The notes: generated by a model from the sequence alone, not told the origin. DNA of 64,000 bases from an uncultured Collinsella sp. (GCA_900541145.1 UQIH01000009.1:1-64000), one strand, 5' to 3'. Shown: positions 8,870-17,817, counted from the stretch's first letter. Numbers and translations: made by a program.

Positions 8870-9485
8870 GCCCCTTTCCGCACGTCCCGAGCGCCGCCGC
8901 CACGCTCTCGGCGTCCTTCACCGAGAGCGGTAGCGTGAGCTGCAGCCTACTGGGGCGGTTCAGCAGCGTGAGTAGGCTGGTGCTGCCCTCCTGCGTGCCC
9001 TCGACGGTGTGCATCTCCCAGGCCGAGGCGCACGCGTCTTCCTCGAGCGCGAGGAACGCGGCGTACGACCTGCGGGGCGAGTGCCTCGTAGCCGAGGCTC
9101 CGGCGCGCGTCTCCTTGGCCTGTAGTCGACCTTGCGCCTGAGCTCCATGTTGGTCATGCCGTCGTAGCCCGCCGCGACTCAGCGATAGATCGTCGAGGAC
9201 GACAGGTCCACGGCCCCGCCGTTCCGGGCCGACAACTGCTCGGGCGACAGCCCCCGGCGCAGGCTGACGCGGATATGGGCGAGCGCCTCGACCGCGGCGG
9301 GCTCGTCGGCATCTATCCCGCGCTCGCTGCGCCTTCTCCTCGGCGCCGTCATGAACCTGTGCGTCGCCACCTCGGTGCTCACCGTCGAGGGGCACCTGCC
9401 CAGCTCCCTCGTGATCTGCCTGTACGAGGGAGCTGGACTCCAGCATCCTCTGGACCGTGTTCCTCTCTTGCCCTCGTGCTGGTGA
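8870..9485 (-). pseudogene. IS30-family transposase remnant
   Basis: Reading the minus strand, pieces of an IS30-type transposase appear in different frames. There is ERNTVQRMLESSS, then in the next frame SYRQITRELGRCPSTVSTEV (the helix-turn-helix), GLSPEQLSARNGG and STIYR. An in-frame TGA then stands where the family has a Trp codon, followed by VAAGYDGMTNMELRRKVDYR. Another frameshift leads to WEMHTVEGTQEGSTSLLTLLNR, the first part of the DDE domain. The rest of the DDE domain is missing. At least two frameshifts, one nonsense codon and a C-terminal truncation make it certainly inactive. Confidence 0.8.
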
Positions 9486-9738
9486 CGGCGAGGTTGAAGC
9501 AAATAGTGGAGCACGAGTGGGGCAGGAGGAGGTACCCGACCACGTCCAAACTGGAGGAGATGGACGAGCTGAAGGAAAAGGCGAGGGCTAGAAGAAGACG
9601 GGGCCAAGCGCGGCTAAATCAATTTGCGAAAGAATATTGACGGTATCGGCTTGCCCGATATCCAAGCAATTCCTTGACCACTTTTGATGCGTTTGGTTTT
9701 GAATCAATCGCACAAGACGTTTCCGTTATCAATAAGCG

Positions 9739-11469
9739 TTACGACAGGTAGCGCCTGTACCACGACTTGAGGTCGTCGCCCAGCTCTGGCTCCAGCTCTG
9801 GGTGGGAGGCCCGCCACGCATGGACGTCGAAGGATTCGGAGCCGCGACGCCCCTCGTTCATCCCGTAGCCTGCGAAGTGCTCGAAGGCCCGTGCCGGCTT
9901 CTCTCCGTAGGTCGCCTTCACGTCGGGGTTGTTCGCGAGGTAGTAGCCCGCGTCGAAGACGCTTGAGTAGTCTAGGCCGTCGAGAATTGGGCTATATGGC
10001 TTATTCGTAGATGGTTTTTGATACGATACCTTTGCAATAAAAACTGAGGTCCAGGAATTTGCCGATACATATATGGTGTTTGATTCGACCTTTATTTTTG
10101 CCCGCTCGACTCCCGTGCTCCGCTCTCTCTGATTCATCGCATAAGCAACAATCCCGTTCTGAATCCCCGAGATACTCGGCGGGAAGGACTGGTTGTCGGT
10201 GTCGATTGAAAAGCTCTCTTCCCGGACATCTAGGTTCTGCTGAATGCGGTCGGCATACTTTTCGGCCCATTCATCGGCCTTGCCGTTTCGCACAAAGTAA
10301 TTGTTGGATAGGTCGGTCGAGCGGTAGGCGTAGTCGGCCTTTTGGTAGTTTGCTGTGTGATCGGAGTGGGCGATTGCCATGAGCTCGTCGGTCAGGCCAA
10401 AGTACAGATGGCGTTGGTCCAGGTCTCCGTACCAGTTGTCGCTGGTGTCGTCCCAGGTTAGGTCCATCTGGCACCATTTGCCGTCGATCTTTACGGCGTT
10501 CCAGGTGTGGCCGTTGCCTGTAATGCGGCCGTTGGCGATGCCCGCGGCGTCAAGGAGCTTGGAGTAGATGCGCTGGTAGCTCTCGCAGGTGCCCTGGTGG
10601 CGCGTGAGGCCGCTTTCGGCCGAGCACCAGTTGAGGCTGTGGTCGTACTCCAGCTGGTCGAGCGTCCAGTCGTGGAGCCACAGCGCCATGTCGTATTCCG
10701 AGCCGTTTGTCTCTTGCCTGCACAGGTCCACGGCGTTCGTGATTATCTGATTGACCGAGGGGTGTGCGTCGTTTGAGACCTCAATTTCAGCGGCTACACG
10801 AAGGCTCCAGACGCTGCTCTGTGCGTCCTGCAGGTAGAAGCGGTAGTAGTAGCGTCCGCTGGCCGTCATAGTAAACTCGTAGTCGCAGCCCGTTTTAGAG
10901 CTGGTCCACGTCATCCACTGGCCGCGGGAGGTGTCGGCAACCATTTCGCCGAAATAGCCTTCGCCCGGGTTCATGTAGAAGGGCGCGTCCATGCGGAACT
11001 TGTACGTGCTCGAGCCACCCGTGGCGCTCAGGTGGAACGTGGTGGGTTCGCCTGCGACGACATCATTCCAGCCAAGGGTGAGTGTGACGCCGTTTTGGCT
11101 AGCGGTGGCGGAGTGGGCGTAGCCGGTTTCCGCCGCGACGGAGATGGCCTCGGGCGTGCCATTGGTTTGGGCACGAAGGGATGGGGCGGGGGTGCCGGTT
11201 GCGGCGGTGGTGCCGTCAGCGCTTTCCGTGTTGACTGCGCTTGTTCCGGTGGATGTTGCGGTGCTGTCTTCTGCGGTATCTGCTGCCGCATTTGTGTTGG
11301 TGCCGTCTTCAGCCTTGCCCGTGTCGCTGCTCGTGGCATCGGCTTGCGCCTGCTGCCCTGCGGCTGCCTGAGGCTGGATGGCTTCCGCGACGGTTGCCAT
11401 GGGCATCGTCGAGCTGACCATGGACGTGCACGCGATCGCGCAGAGCAGGTAGTAAAGGGGTCGTTTCAT
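9739..11469 (-). CDS. secreted transglutaminase-like cysteine protein
   Basis: A 576-residue exported protein. Residues 1-30 form a signal peptide (KRPLYYLLCAIACTS then an AEA cleavage site). Residues 35-115 are an Ala/Thr/Ser-rich linker, and 125-235 a beta-rich domain with YYYRFYLQD. The transglutaminase-like core follows, with a complete Cys-His-Asp triad: C295 in GTCESY, H321 in GHTWNAV and D336 in DLTWDD. The last 75 residues (FDAGYYLANNPDV, FEHFAGYGMNEGR) form a small wall-associated-looking domain I have seen on other Coriobacterial surface proteins. ATG 11469 is preceded by GAGAGG; a longer frame to 11532 lacks a signal peptide start. It may be a peptidase or cross-linker at the surface. 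Its first 60 bases and leader are duplicated at 12918-13190. Confidence 0.82.
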   Translation of the reverse strand: MKRPLYYLLCAIACTSMVSSTMPMATVAEAIQPQAAAGQQAQADATSSDTGKAEDGTNTNAAADTAEDSTATSTGTSAVNTESADGTTAATGTPAPSLRAQTNGTPEAISVAAETGYAHSATASQNGVTLTLGWNDVVAGEPTTFHLSATGGSSTYKFRMDAPFYMNPGEGYFGEMVADTSRGQWMTWTSSKTGCDYEFTMTASGRYYYRFYLQDAQSSVWSLRVAAEIEVSNDAHPSVNQIITNAVDLCRQETNGSEYDMALWLHDWTLDQLEYDHSLNWCSAESGLTRHQGTCESYQRIYSKLLDAAGIANGRITGNGHTWNAVKIDGKWCQMDLTWDDTSDNWYGDLDQRHLYFGLTDELMAIAHSDHTANYQKADYAYRSTDLSNNYFVRNGKADEWAEKYADRIQQNLDVREESFSIDTDNQSFPPSISGIQNGIVAYAMNQRERSTGVERAKIKVESNTIYVSANSWTSVFIAKVSYQKPSTNKPYSPILDGLDYSSVFDAGYYLANNPDVKATYGEKPARAFEHFAGYGMNEGRRGSESFDVHAWRASHPELEPELGDDLKSWYRRYLS

Positions 11470-11586
11470 AGCGGAGCCTCTCGGTGAGCAGCCAATAGGG
11501 TCCGAAGGCAGCTCCAGGCCAGCACTCCGCACATATTTTGTTGGGGATTATTTTACGGTAATAGACTGCGGATAGGGGGTCCTGTT

Positions 11587-11612
11587 AACAAAATCGGGGC
11601 ACGGATTTTGTT
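11587..11612 (-). terminator. possible hairpin terminator after glf
   Basis: A perfect 9-bp stem (AACAAAATC with GATTTTGTT) encloses an 8-base GC-rich loop, about 65 bases after the glf stop. There is no separate long T run, so terminator function is uncertain. Confidence 0.4.
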
Positions 11613-11675
11613 CCGCACCCCTCAAATCAATGCTGTGCCGTATTGCTGGTAACCTGCAGTTATTCGGGATGGTTA

Positions 11676-12800
11676 CTACGCCTCCGTCGGCTCCACGCCC
11701 AGCTCGTTGCGGACGAGCTCGAAGGCCGCGGCGATGGCCTTGTCCATGTCGTAGTACTTGTAACCGCCCAGGCGTCCGGCAAAGACCACATCGCCCTCCT
11801 GCGCCGCCAGCTCCTCGTACTGCCTGTACAGGGCCTCGTTCTTGGCGTCGTTGATGGGGTAGTAGGGCTCGTCGCCGTGCTTCCAGTCCGCCGGGTACTC
11901 GCGTGTGATGACGGTCTTGTCCTGCGTGCCGAACTCGAAGTGCTTGTGCTCGATGATGCGGGTGTAGGGGACCTCGCGCTCGGTGTAGTTGACCACGGCC
12001 ACGCCCTGGTGGTCGGCCTCGTCGAGGGTCTCGGTCTCGAAGCGCAGGCTGCGGTACTCGAGCGCGCCCAGCTTGAAGTCGTAGAACGCGTCGATGGGGC
12101 CGCAGTAGATCGTCCTGGCGGCGATATCGGGCTCGGCGGCGGCCAGCTCCTTGTACTCCACGCCGCAGCGCACCTCGACGCCCTCGAGCATGTTGGCGAC
12201 CATGTTGGTGTAGCCGCCCATGGGGATGCCCTGGTAGCGGTCGTTGAAGTAGTTGTTGTCGTAGGTGAAGCGGCAGGGGAGGCGCCTGATGATGCTCGCG
12301 GGCAGGTCCTTGCAGTCGCGGCCCCACTGCTTCTCGGTGTAGCCCTTCACGAGCGTCTCGAAGATGTCGCGGCCGACGAGCGACAGCGCCTGCTCCTCGA
12401 GGTTTGCCGGCTCGCCGATGTTTTCGGCGGCCACCTGCTCGGCGATCTTGGCCTTGGCGTCCGCCGGCGTGACGACGCCCGGCCACATCTTGGCGAAGGT
12501 GTTCATGTTGAAGGGCATGTTGTACATGCTGCCGTGGAAGTTGGCGACCGGCGAGTTGACGTAGTTGTTGAACTCGGCGAAGCGGTTGACGTAGTCCCAG
12601 ACGTCTTTCATGGAGGTGTGGAAGATGTGCGCGCCGTAGCGGTGGACCTGGATGCCCTCGACGTCCTCGGTGTAGACGTTGCCGGCGATGTGGTCGCGGC
12701 GGTCGATGACCAGGACCGACTTGCCGGCGCGCTTGGCGGCGTTGGCGAAGACGGCGCCCGAGAGGCCGGCACCGACGACGAGGTAATCGTACTGGGACAT
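11676..12800 (-). CDS. glf: UDP-galactopyranose mutase
   Basis: A 374-residue flavoenzyme converting UDP-galactopyranose to UDP-galactofuranose for cell-surface glycans. The N-terminus has the FAD-binding VVGAGLSGAVFA (residues 8-19), then VIDRRDHIAGNVYTE, YGAHIFHTS near residue 60 and the family segment EKQWGRDCKDLP. Further matches are RRLPCRFTYDNNYFNDRYQG, a substrate-binding region, and ITREYPADW. ATG 12800 has AAAGGAG at the right distance upstream; an in-frame extension to 12884 is not homologous. It lies between two direct repeats (11451-11560 and 13071-13180), so it may have been inserted or could be lost by recombination. Confidence 0.95.
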   Translation of the reverse strand: MSQYDYLVVGAGLSGAVFANAAKRAGKSVLVIDRRDHIAGNVYTEDVEGIQVHRYGAHIFHTSMKDVWDYVNRFAEFNNYVNSPVANFHGSMYNMPFNMNTFAKMWPGVVTPADAKAKIAEQVAAENIGEPANLEEQALSLVGRDIFETLVKGYTEKQWGRDCKDLPASIIRRLPCRFTYDNNYFNDRYQGIPMGGYTNMVANMLEGVEVRCGVEYKELAAAEPDIAARTIYCGPIDAFYDFKLGALEYRSLRFETETLDEADHQGVAVVNYTEREVPYTRIIEHKHFEFGTQDKTVITREYPADWKHGDEPYYPINDAKNEALYRQYEELAAQEGDVVFAGRLGGYKYYDMDKAIAAAFELVRNELGVEPTEA

Positions 12801-12917
12801 GGATGAACTCCTTTTGATTTGGTGTTGGGTGGGGTTAGCGGAACAAGTGCAGCTGGTTGAGTTGTGCTGGTGAGTTAATTCCAATTTGTAGTGCAGCAGA
12901 TGGGGCTGGGCTTAACT

Positions 12918-13190
12918 CAATTTGTGTTGGCGCCGCTTTCGGCTTTGCCGGCATTGCCGGTAGTGACGGCGGCTTGCGTCTGTTGCCCGGCTGTTGCCCG
13001 AGGCTGCATGGCTTCTGCGATGGCTGCCATGGGCAGCGTCGCGCTGACCATGGACGTGCACGCGATCGCGCAGAGCAGGTAGTTAAGGGGTCATTTCATA
13101 GCGGAGCCTCTCGGTGAGCAACCAATAGGGTCCGAAGGCAGCTCCAGACCAGCACTCCGCACATATTTGTTAGGGTATATTTTACGGAAG
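12918..13190 (-). pseudogene. duplicated 5' end of the transglutaminase-like gene (dead copy)
   Basis: This segment repeats the leader, ribosome-binding site and first about 60 codons of the transglutaminase-like gene that ends at 9739. The leader (13100-13190) is almost identical to 11470-11560. The start codon is at 13099, but codon 3 is TGA where the intact copy has CGA (a C-to-T change), so translation would end after two residues. Similarity fades around 12918 inside the Ala/Thr-rich region and no catalytic part remains. The copy flanks glf as a direct repeat. Confidence 0.85.
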
Positions 13191-13277
13191 CCCCAGTCAA
13201 CAACAGCGAACTTTCTGGGGAATGTTGGGAAGAGGGCGGATGGTTGCCCGGTGACGTTGTGGATCGCGTTGGGTTGA

Positions 13278-13949
13278 CTATGCCTGATGCGGGCAATCCA
13301 GCATGAGGCCGTCTCGCGCTTCTTCGATACTCGCCACCGAGACCTTCCAGGAAAAGTCCGCGAGGCTGCTGCTTAAGTCAAGTTCTGCGTGGTCGTATTT
13401 TTCAATTATGCAGCCCGGGTTATTCTCGTCTGGTAAAAGGCGACATTCGACCGGTCGCGACCCGATAATTCGATACTCCTTCTGATATGCGTACTTGGGC
13501 GTTTTGATAACGAGATAGTGCGGGATGCCCTCAAAGATCTCGCGTATCAGTTTTGGCCCGGGAACGCCGTAGGAGATGGGACCGTGGGCGTAGATGCTTC
13601 CGTCGTTGGTGGTGTGTCTGTCGGCGAGGCGCGCGAAGCTGTCGTACTGCACAATGCCGATCCACCCGTCCGTGCATCCGAACTCCCGAATCATGCGCAT
13701 CGGGATTTTAACGGTGTTGCCAACGATGTCGTTCTCGCGAACCGTGTACATGTAGTAGATGGGCAGTCGGTAATTGCCGTAGATGCATGCTGGGAGGACC
13801 ATGGACGCTTCGAGCGGATCGCCCTGCTCGCCAGGCAGGCCATTGTAGTATTCGGCCGCATTCATGTAGAGGTGCCCTTTCAGCAGGTCGTCGATGTACG
13901 CCTCCTTGGGTGCGAACTTGAGTAGGTAGGCGATGGTGCCGCCGGGCAT
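13278..13949 (-). CDS. uncharacterised protein next to the KAP NTPase
   Basis: A 223-residue soluble protein without signal peptide or membrane spans. The N-terminus (PGGTIAYLLKFAPKEAYIDDLLKGHLYMN) followed by AEYYNG and QGDPLEAS resembles a loose group of uncharacterised proteins with a conserved 'LYMN...Y...D..E' opening; this relation is from memory and unproven. Later segments include GIVQYDSFARL and KYAYQKEYRI. ATG 13949 is supported by GAAAGGA upstream; the frame stays open to 14345 but the extension looks non-coding. Its position beside a KAP NTPase and an Abi-type gene suggests a defence or stress role. I do not assign a function. Confidence 0.6.
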   Translation of the reverse strand: MPGGTIAYLLKFAPKEAYIDDLLKGHLYMNAAEYYNGLPGEQGDPLEASMVLPACIYGNYRLPIYYMYTVRENDIVGNTVKIPMRMIREFGCTDGWIGIVQYDSFARLADRHTTNDGSIYAHGPISYGVPGPKLIREIFEGIPHYLVIKTPKYAYQKEYRIIGSRPVECRLLPDENNPGCIIEKYDHAELDLSSSLADFSWKVSVASIEEARDGLMLDCPHQA

Positions 13950-14529
13950 GGCGCGTCCTTTCTTTGGTAGTGATGCCTCGGACCGCCATGTGCGGCCAGG
14001 TTCTTTGCTACCAAGGTAAGGGCGCCACGCGGGACCCTCGTGCCGGAATGGCGCGGGTCGCTGGTGTCCATGTGTTTCGTTAGGTTTATTTAGATAAACG
14101 AGGTTTCGGGACTTAAGCGGTTCGGGCATCGGAAGTGAACGCGCTATACAAGAAATTGATCGTACTGCATGAGGATATAGTTGGTACGGTTGGATTTGCT
14201 GCCGAACTGAATTAGCCACTTGTGACGGATGGTACTTTCGATCGCGGCGGCGTTCATATAGTTGTGTCCGAAGTCCTGAAAGAGCAACCTGGATCTCCTC
14301 TGCGCGGCGGGTGATGCTTCCCCCCTTGCTGTCATGCTTTGTCATGGATGGGATTGCTTTCTTCGCCCTTATTTGCTGAGTACGCTAAGGTGGTCGCCTG
14401 GGTAAATCATACGGCGAGGGCCGCGCTCCCGGTCTTCGAGGTGCGGCCCTTTTACTTAACTGCTCAATTATGTTCACGGTGTTCGGTTCCCGGTGTTTGC
14501 TCAGATGGGTTCTTAGCGAGCGTTAACAT
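13950..14529. other. gene-free stretch between two minus-strand genes
   Basis: No gene is supported here. A 63-codon minus frame (14144-14335) and a plus frame (14339-14701) show no family features. The stretch holds one clear rho-independent terminator facing the plus strand (14418-14453), although both neighbouring genes are on the minus strand. This suggests that a plus-strand gene was lost. Confidence 0.5.
14418..14453 (+). terminator. rho-independent terminator, plus direction
   Basis: GGGCCGC (14418-14424) pairs with GCGGCCC (14443-14449), followed directly by TTTT. No intact plus-strand gene precedes it. Confidence 0.65.
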
Positions 14530-15891
14530 CTATTCCGAAGGTGGTGCCAAATGGTGGAAGAGAGCTATGTCTAAGGGCGGGAAATATGACACGTCGTTAT
14601 TTAGCTCGGCGATTCGTGGGTCGAATCTGTTGTCGGTATACAGCAAGGCACAAAGATCTTCTATAAAGCGTTTGCGTCTATTCACAATATCTTGGTTATA
14701 GGGGAGTTCGTCCTTTTTAGTCCCCCAAGCAACTTCGATTGCGCTATCAAGACAATTAATAAATAGTTCGCTGTGGCTTGCAAACTCGTATACGGCGTCA
14801 TAGTTTCTGCCTGCTTTCACCTCGTACCAAGATAGGGGTTCAAAGTAGCTTAGAACAATAAGAGCTGGCAGGAGAGACTGTTTTGGGAATCGCGACGCCT
14901 CGTTTAATCCGTAGTAGTTTTGGTTATTGAGAATATACTTCAAGAGTTCTGATATTGACATTGCTAGTCTGTTGCAAGCTCGGAGCGAGGCCTTTTTGTA
15001 GTCAAGTAGTTCTACCGTTGTATTGACAAAGATGAATCCGGCTTGCGTATTAATGCCCTTGAATGAGAGATAGTCGGCAGGTTTTATTGGGTTAAGTTCT
15101 ATACACTTATCGTAAAAGCGCTCTAAGTATTTAACTCCATCAAAATTGGGGCCATAAATTCCTTCGAGCGAATTCGCAAGCTGTGAAATATCAGTCGAAT
15201 AGACAACGATAATGTTATCTTGCTGAAACAAAGTCTTTGCTTGCTCGAGTAACTTTACAGCGAATTCTGGTCGGCAGCGATCGAGTTCATCGATAAAGAT
15301 GACGGCTCGATTCGCGATTCCGGGAAGATAGTTTCTTACGAGTTCGTCTATTCGACTTCGGAGCTTCTTCTCCTCTTTGTATCCTTCGAGAAAATCGACA
15401 CCGTTAAAGTCTTTAACGAAATTGCTGACGCTGAGGTTTAGCCCAAATACTGAGGCCGTTGTCTCAATGATATCGCCGATGCTTCTCCAGGGGTCTTCCT
15501 CTTCGCGGACGGTTGACTCGTCTACAGATATGGCGATTGTTGCCAATATGGGCAGGATCGGATTGTCGAAATGGTCATCTTCCCAGGCGTTGAAGTAGAT
15601 GGGCAGAAACGGGTTAGCTAGAAGATCTTTTGCTGTGTCACCAAATATCGAATCCAGTCTTGCGGCGCTCTGCTCGAGCGCCGGATTTGCCATTCGCAGG
15701 ACTCTTTCGACCTGTTTTATAAAAAACGTTTTACCTGAGCCCCAGGGAGCATTGACGAGGATCGTATAGGGAGGTTCTACAGCAAGAAGCATCTGCAGGA
15801 ATCTTTCGACCTCGCCATGCCGGCGCAATGGATCTTGAGATATCGCAGCATCAATGGCCTCAGGCGTGGGCTCTTCGTCTGCTCGCTTCAT
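14530..15891 (-). CDS. KAP family P-loop NTPase
   Basis: A 453-residue protein of the KAP NTPase family. Walker A is NAPWGSGKT at residues 47-55, and Walker B is VIFIDELDRCRP near residue 200, with the Asp-Glu-x-Asp-Arg-Cys signature typical of KAP proteins. The family segment FNAWEDD near residue 95 is also present. KAP NTPases are often membrane-linked and several occur in anti-phage loci. Here I see no clear paired membrane helices inserted in the P-loop domain. I chose ATG 15891 because GAAAGAAGG precedes it; ATG 15912 has no ribosome site. Its neighbours are an unknown gene and a broken Abi gene, consistent with a defence island. Confidence 0.88.
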   Translation of the reverse strand: MKRADEEPTPEAIDAAISQDPLRRHGEVERFLQMLLAVEPPYTILVNAPWGSGKTFFIKQVERVLRMANPALEQSAARLDSIFGDTAKDLLANPFLPIYFNAWEDDHFDNPILPILATIAISVDESTVREEEDPWRSIGDIIETTASVFGLNLSVSNFVKDFNGVDFLEGYKEEKKLRSRIDELVRNYLPGIANRAVIFIDELDRCRPEFAVKLLEQAKTLFQQDNIIVVYSTDISQLANSLEGIYGPNFDGVKYLERFYDKCIELNPIKPADYLSFKGINTQAGFIFVNTTVELLDYKKASLRACNRLAMSISELLKYILNNQNYYGLNEASRFPKQSLLPALIVLSYFEPLSWYEVKAGRNYDAVYEFASHSELFINCLDSAIEVAWGTKKDELPYNQDIVNRRKRFIEDLCALLYTDNRFDPRIAELNNDVSYFPPLDIALFHHLAPPSE

Positions 15892-16121
15892 GGTGGATGC
15901 CTTCTTTCGCATGATTTGATTGGGCGGGTTGAGTTCCGCTCGGGCTCCTCATCGTTGTACGTTGTTAATTATCATATTGACTCGACGGCAAAGCGAGGGG
16001 TTGGGTCACATTTTCGTTTTGCTGTAATTATGTTGTGAGTGCCCACGTCTGCCTCCTTTTGCTTCATCGATTTAGCGCGTTACTATTAAGGTCCGATCCT
16101 ATGTATGAGATTGGAGATCTG

Positions 16122-17093
16122 ATGACCGACGCTAATAGAAAGCCGTGGCTTACGGCGTCAGAGCAGATTGATCATCTCAAATCGAGGGGTGTCCATTTCT
16201 CTCTGATGAGCGAAGACGATGCCAGAGCTTACCTGGAGAAGAACAGCAACTATTTTCGCCTGCGCGCTTATCGACTTGGGTTTCCTAAAGTTGAAGAAGG
16301 AGCCCGCAAGGGAGAGTACGCAAATCTAGATTTCAAGATGCTGGTCGACTTGTCGATTGTAGACATGCTTCTTCGTTATGAAATGTTGCCGCTTACGCTT
16401 GATGTGGAGCATTTTGCAAAGGTTAAACTCTTGAAGTGTATCGAGACGGAGGGGGAGGACGGCTATGCGGTCGTTTCGGATTTCATTTCCTCCTACGATG
16501 GCGTGAAACCCGATGGGACGCCGTGTAATTCGCTCAAGGATGAGATTCTTAGATGCAAGAACAGTCCCTACACCGGTGGGTTGATTGCCAGGTATGCTGA
16601 TAACGACTTCCCCGCGTGGGCATTTATCGAAGTCGTCTCCTTCGGCTCTTTTCTCTATTTTTACAAGTTTTGCGCCAATAGGTTTGACGACCGCGAGATG
16701 CTTAAGGAGTTCTATATTCTTTAAGCAGTCAAGTCATTAAGAAATGCATGCGCTCATAATAGCTGCATTTTGAATAACCTGCGTGCTGATAGACCGCAAT
16801 TTAAGCCAAGCTACGTTGTAACGCGGGAGTTGTCGACCATAGCCGGCATCGGTCTCGACCAGCGTAAGTCAAAGATGAGCAATGACCGTATACAGCAGAT
16901 CGTCACAACGCTATACGCGCACAGGAAACTTGCTTCGCAAGGCGTTTTGGAACATCGCGCAAAGAGCCTATCTGTGTTTGTTCAAAGAATGAATAAGCAC
17001 GTCGATTATTATCAGGGCAATCTTCAGGTCTCTACTGGATTTGAATTTATCACGAAGGTGATTAGTGCGTGGTTTCCGGTGGACACTGATTAA
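16122..17093 (+). pseudogene. Abi_2 (AbiD/AbiF-like) abortive infection protein interrupted by an in-frame stop
   Basis: One continuous reading frame of 323 codons, broken only by TAA at codon 201 (16722-16724). Before it: WLTASEQIDHLKSRGVHF, NYFRLRAYRLGF and FLYFYKFCANRF, typical of the Abi_2 family of AbiD/AbiF-type phage-exclusion proteins. Directly after it, in the same frame: AVKSLRNACAHNSCILNNL. RNACAH (R207 to H212) is an RX4H motif of the HEPN RNase type. The stop therefore removes the presumed catalytic motif. A CAA-to-TAA change would explain it. ATG 16122 follows TTGGAGATC; ATG 16101 is possible. It is divergent from the KAP gene, sharing a 230-bp intergenic region. Confidence 0.85.
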
Positions 17094-17531
17094 CGATGAA
17101 TCTGTGACGAGCTTTGTCGCAACGCCTTAGGTGCCAAAAAAGAGCTATGCTTTCTTCACAACAAAAAACGGAAGCTATTTATCGGCCACCGTTTTGCAAG
17201 GGGGTTCCTTCCCTAGGGAGGGCATCCCCTATTTTTATAGAGCCTCGACTTGGCTATCTCCGCTAAAAGCCTTCTGGCGACACTTGAAGAGGATTGATGC
17301 GTCGACCTTCTTTTTTGTTAATTTGGATGTAAGATTCCGCCTGTGAAAACTTATATCTCAATTGGGAAAAGGCAATAGCACGAGTGGTTATAAGTTTGCA
17401 TGTAACTTTACCGATGCTCGTTTGCTTGACATAGTCCGTAATGGGTTCTTGGTAGAGGATTGACCGGGATTGTGCATTTCCTTAAAGTGGGATTCGTGAT
17501 GAGGCCTTGCGACGGTACGTCCGGCTTGGTC

Positions 17532-17561
17532 CGCGGAAACCGCCGAAAGGCGGTTTCCGCG
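17532..17561. repeat. perfect 13-bp hairpin with GAAA tetraloop
   Basis: CGCGGAAACCGCC (17532-17544), loop GAAA, then the exact complement (17549-17561), followed by TTTAAGGGTTATTTATT. It could terminate plus-strand transcription from the Abi gene, though it lies over 400 bases downstream and the T run is broken. Confidence 0.8.
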
Positions 17562-17639
17562 TTTAAGGGTTATTTATTGAGGTGGCTCCTTATTGCGCTT
17601 TCGGCCTTAGGGTGCTTGATTTTGTCGCGTTTTCCGGAT

Positions 17640-17754
17640 GTATGCGGCAAATTCCGGAATCCTCGAGTACACTGCCCTTTTCATGAAAAGAAACCGCAGG
17701 TAGAAGTGTTGGCGCTACTCGGCGTGGTCGACTTGTCTCGATTTTGCCGCATAC
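17640..17754. repeat. 115-bp palindromic element bounded by 12-bp inverted repeats
   Basis: GTATGCGGCAAA at 17640-17651 is the exact reverse complement of 17743-17754. Inside are two further perfect palindromes: ATTCCGGAAT (17651-17660) and CTTTTCATGAAAAG (17677-17690). No protein is encoded. The form suggests a small non-autonomous element or a regulatory cassette. Confidence 0.55.
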
Positions 17755-17817
17755 TTTCGGTTTGAGTGGCATTCACGGTAGGTTTCGGCGAATTTTGACT
17801 GCAATCAACCGGTTGTT

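Larger units (their letters stand above)
17094..17817. other. gene-free stretch rich in palindromes
   Basis: No supported gene lies between the Abi remnant and higA. A 71-codon frame at 17131 has no ribosome site or family match. The stretch holds a perfect 13-bp-stem hairpin (17532-17561) and a 115-bp segment bounded by 12-bp inverted repeats (17640-17754), reported separately. Confidence 0.6.

Noticed and set aside
8847..9446. 199-codon minus-strand frame as an intact gene
   Set aside because: Only parts of it match the transposase; the rest is out of frame. It belongs to the IS30 remnant.
11643..12806. 387-codon plus-strand frame opposite glf
   Set aside because: Antisense shadow of the GC-rich glf gene, Val/Leu/Asp-rich without family features.
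14144..14335. 63-codon minus-strand frame upstream of the unknown gene
   Set aside because: No ribosome site and no recognisable similarity.
17131..17346. 71-codon frame starting with GTG
   Set aside because: No ribosome site, no family match, and placed in a palindrome-rich gap.
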